Source: Proteobacteria bacterium UBA1847 (GTDB lineage: Bacteria > Pseudomonadota > Gammaproteobacteria > Steroidobacterales > Woeseiaceae). From it: a stretch of 7,406 nucleotides of DNA. The position numbers and the translations under genes were made by a program. Of the stretch, positions 5,407 to 7,406 are shown piece after piece (within the stretch, counting starts at the first letter, position 1; every line of letters begins with the position of its first letter). The stretch covers positions 1 to 7,406 of the forward strand of contig DDIP01000064.1 in NCBI GenBank assembly GCA_002338605.1. The letters are read 5' to 3'. Below the pieces are notes generated by a model. The model was given only the letters and a program-made list of their open reading frames with translations, ran no database searches and had not been told where the DNA came from.

Positions 5407-6018
5407 TTGACTGCAAAGCTAACAGCCAAAGACTTGACGATGATCCGCGGTGAACGGTGCATATTCAGTCAAATGGAATTTGCGCTAAATCCCGGCGAGC
5501 TGCTTTTGCTGCGTGGCCGAAACGGTAGCGGCAAAACCAGTTTATTGCGGGCGATCGCCGGTTTGCTGAGCCTTGAGTCGGGCGAGATTCGCTGGAACGA
5601 CGTGCCGGTCCTGTCGCAACGCCAGGAGTTTCATGGCTCCATGGCCTGGCTTGCGCATCGAACGGGACTCAAAGGCGATCTGACACCGGGAGAAAACCTG
5701 CGCTTTGAGGCTGCGCTGCGGCCCCAATCGAAAGCGTCGGTTTCCGCCATCTATGACCGCCTGGGCATCGCCCGACTCAAGCGTTTGCCGCTACGCCTGT
5801 TGTCAGCCGGACAACAACGTCGTGTAGCACTGGCGCGCTTGTTGATGGCCGACGTGCCGTTGTGGTTGATGGATGAACCGTTCACCAATCTTGACAGTGA
5901 AGGACGAAAGCTCGTGATCGAGCTTGTCGAGGAGCATCTTTCAGACGGCGGTCTGTGCGTCATGGCCGCGCACCAGGATGTCGAAATCGATGTCCCGGTC
6001 AAACAGGTCGATTTCTGA
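5407..6018 (+). CDS. ccmA: Haem exporter/CcmE release ATPase CcmA (cytochrome c maturation)
   Basis: CcmA is the ATP-binding subunit of the CcmAB(C) ABC complex on the inner membrane. ATP hydrolysis drives release of haem-loaded CcmE from CcmC so that haem can be ligated to c-type apocytochromes. The 203-residue product is full length for the family (about 200-210). It shows Walker A GRNGSGKT (37-44), the signature LSAGQ (132-136), Walker B LWLMDEP (152-158) and the switch H189. The family-specific AHRTGLKGDLTPGENLRF segment (83-100) separates it from other short ABC ATPases. The start is TTG at 5407: the first stop upstream in frame is at 5383, no other start codon lies between, and the first residues align with CcmA N-termini. 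The next candidate, ATG at 5440, would remove the first beta strand. Its stop overlaps the ccmB start by one base. Confidence 0.95.
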   Translation: MTAKLTAKDLTMIRGERCIFSQMEFALNPGELLLLRGRNGSGKTSLLRAIAGLLSLESGEIRWNDVPVLSQRQEFHGSMAWLAHRTGLKGDLTPGENLRFEAALRPQSKASVSAIYDRLGIARLKRLPLRLLSAGQQRRVALARLLMADVPLWLMDEPFTNLDSEGRKLVIELVEEHLSDGGLCVMAAHQDVEIDVPVKQVDF

Positions 6019-6716
6019 TGGCCGGGGACGCACCCAAGATACCGGGCATGCTTGTCGGACTGACCGCGATAACCCGGCGCGAGTTGCTGCTGGCCTGGAA
6101 GCGGCCGGGCGACGTCTTGAACCCGCTGTTTTTTTTCGCGATGGTTTGCACTTTGTTCCCGCTGGCGATTGGCCCGAGCCCGGCACAGCTTGCCTTCATT
6201 GGCCCCGGAGTCCTGTGGGTTGCGGCCTTGCTCGCGAGCCTGCTGTCGCTGAACTCGCTGTTTTTGTCCGACTACGAGGACGGCAGCCTTGAACAGCTGC
6301 TGGTCAGCGCGCAGCCGTTGCCGGTCCTGGCGATCGGCAAGACACTGGCACATTGGGTCATCAGCGGACTGCCACTGGTGCTCATTTCGCCGCTATTGGC
6401 GATGACCTACCGTTTGCCGCCTGGCGTGATGGGTGTACTGATGTTGACGCTGTTCCTCGGAACAATAAGCTTAAGCCTGCTAGGCTCGATCGGTGCGGCC
6501 CTTACTGTCGGTTTGCATCGCGGGACGGCCTTGCTTAGCCTCCTGATCCTGCCGCTGGCGATGCCTGTTTTATTGCTTGGCGCCAATACAGTGTCGCTCG
6601 CGGCCGACAACGAAGCGTATGCAACCGGCATCTGGGCGCTGGCCGCTTACGCGGTTGTCGCTCTGTCGCTGGCTCCCTATGCGACATCGGCAGCATTGAG
6701 AATCAACAACGAGTAA
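6018..6716 (+). CDS. ccmB: Haem exporter membrane protein CcmB (cytochrome c maturation)
   Basis: CcmB is the integral membrane partner of CcmA in System I cytochrome c biogenesis. The frame is open further upstream, but the ATG at 6018 overlaps the ccmA stop as TGATG, the classic coupled arrangement, and gives 232 residues (family about 220). An ATG at 6048 giving 222 residues is a reasonable alternative. Family landmarks are RRELLLAWKRPGDVLNPLFFF near the N-terminus, then FPLAIGP, GVLWVAALLASLLSL, DGSLEQLL, LAHWVISGLPL, GSIGAALTVGLHRG and a C-terminal LAPYATSAALRI. About six hydrophobic segments are visible. ccmC starts nine bases after the stop. Confidence 0.95.
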   Translation: MAGDAPKIPGMLVGLTAITRRELLLAWKRPGDVLNPLFFFAMVCTLFPLAIGPSPAQLAFIGPGVLWVAALLASLLSLNSLFLSDYEDGSLEQLLVSAQPLPVLAIGKTLAHWVISGLPLVLISPLLAMTYRLPPGVMGVLMLTLFLGTISLSLLGSIGAALTVGLHRGTALLSLLILPLAMPVLLLGANTVSLAADNEAYATGIWALAAYAVVALSLAPYATSAALRINNE

Positions 6717-6725
6717 CATCGCAAT

Positions 6726-7406
6726 ATGTGGAAATTTTTTCATCGACTGGCGTCACCGCCACATTTCTATCGCCTCGCTGCAATCCTTATACCGTGGTTG
6801 TTGTTTCCCGGGCTGCTGTTGGTCCTGTGGGGAGCTTACAATGGTCTGTTCGTCGCACCCCCTGATTATCAGCAGGGCGATGCGTTTCGCATCATTTACG
6901 TTCACGTACCGGCGGCTTACCTGTCGATGATGGCCTACATGTTCATGGCCATTGGCGGCGGAGTCGGCCTGATCTGGCGCATGAAGCTTGCGCACGCCGT
7001 CGGTGCGGCTGCGGCGCCGATTGGTGCCGCGTTCACATTCCTGGCCCTGGCGACCGGTTCGATCTGGGGTCGGCCAATGTGGGGCACCTGGTGGGAGTGG
7101 GGCGATCCGCGCTTGACCTCGGAGCTGATCCTCCTGTTCCTGTATTTCGGCTACATGGCCCTGCGCTCGGCGATCGACGATACTGCCAAAGCCGACAAGG
7201 CGAGTGCTGTTCTTGCCCTCGTCGGCGTTGTGAATGTCGTCATCGTCCATTATTCGGTTGTGTGGTGGAGTTCACTGCACCAGGGGCAGACAATATTGCG
7301 AGAAGGCGGACCGGCAATGGACCCGGAAATGTTGTGGCCGCTGTTGGCAATGATCGCCGGTTTCACATTGATCTTCGGCGCGTTGCTTGCCCGCCGTATT
7401 CGAACC
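6726..7406 (+). CDS. ccmC: Haem lyase CcmC (cytochrome c maturation), 3' end cut by the window
   Basis: CcmC is the inner-membrane haem-handling protein that attaches haem to the chaperone CcmE. The ATG at 6726 begins 227 codons with no stop before the window ends; the family is about 240-250 residues, so little is missing. Expected features are WGAYNGLFVAP (35-45), IIYVHVPAAY with H60, SIWGRPMWGTWW (112-123) of the WWD domain, RLTSELILLFLYFGYMAL (129-146), and VHYSVVWWSSLHQG with H185. H60 and H185 correspond to the two axial haem ligands known in E. coli CcmC (H60 and H184). The +1 shift is explained by one extra residue in the WWD motif, where this protein reads WWEWGDPR in place of the more usual WWVWDAR. 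About five hydrophobic segments fall in the visible part. ccmD would be expected next. Confidence 0.95.
   Translation, partial: MWKFFHRLASPPHFYRLAAILIPWLLFPGLLLVLWGAYNGLFVAPPDYQQGDAFRIIYVHVPAAYLSMMAYMFMAIGGGVGLIWRMKLAHAVGAAAAPIGAAFTFLALATGSIWGRPMWGTWWEWGDPRLTSELILLFLYFGYMALRSAIDDTAKADKASAVLALVGVVNVVIVHYSVVWWSSLHQGQTILREGGPAMDPEMLWPLLAMIAGFTLIFGALLARRIRT

Noticed and set aside
5955..6017. Upstream extension of ccmB to the ATG at 5955
   Set aside because: The added 21 residues lie inside ccmA in another frame and do not resemble CcmB N-termini; the TGATG overlap at 6018 is the better start.
6129..6136. Eight-T run in ccmB as a programmed slippage site
   Set aside because: The run encodes the conserved NPLFFF stretch of CcmB and the frame continues normally to a full-length protein, so ordinary codon use explains it.
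6753..7250. 165-codon open frame on the minus strand under ccmC
   Set aside because: It lies wholly antisense to the clearly conserved ccmC coding sequence and its translation is low-complexity, polar and without a family signature.

Overview
The window looks like chromosomal DNA of a gammaproteobacterium. The order uvrC - pgsA - tRNA-Gly(GCC) - tRNA-Cys(GCA) - tRNA-Leu(TAA) is the same as the E. coli uvrC-pgsA-glyW-cysT-leuZ block. The cytochrome c maturation genes at the right end are of the proteobacterial System I type. The DNA is moderately GC-rich. I cannot name the genus from sequence alone; an uncultured marine or sediment lineage is a guess. Nothing points to phage, plasmid, CRISPR or transposase content.

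Layout from left to right. (1) Positions 1-1148 hold the 3' end of uvrC (nucleotide excision repair) and complete pgsA (phosphatidylglycerophosphate synthase), 18 bases apart and probably co-transcribed. (2) tRNA-Gly (1207-1282) has its own sigma70-type promoter and a strong intrinsic terminator. (3) A minus-strand gene (2573-1371) encodes a predicted lipoprotein with a sialidase/BNR-like fold. It sits between tRNA-Gly and tRNA-Cys and so splits a tRNA cluster that is contiguous in E. coli. (4) tRNA-Cys (2677-2750) and tRNA-Leu (2766-2852) follow, with their own candidate promoter just upstream. (5) A small four-cysteine protein (2993-3226) and a zinc-binding type II thymidine kinase, tdk (3277-3855), follow on the plus strand. 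(6) A minus-strand gene (5141-3861), convergent with tdk, encodes an ExeA/GspA-like AAA+ ATPase fused to a C-terminal FHA domain. (7) After a 265-base divergent intergenic region come ccmA, ccmB and the start of ccmC (5407 to the window end), in a tight operon for haem delivery to periplasmic c-type cytochromes.

Most genes are core housekeeping functions. The points most worth following are the AAA+/FHA fusion with a non-canonical Walker B motif, the Cys-motif sialidase-like lipoprotein inserted in the tRNA block, the lengthened WWD motif in CcmC, and the uncharacterised Cys4 mini-protein. I did not find a clear new multi-gene defence or mobile system here.
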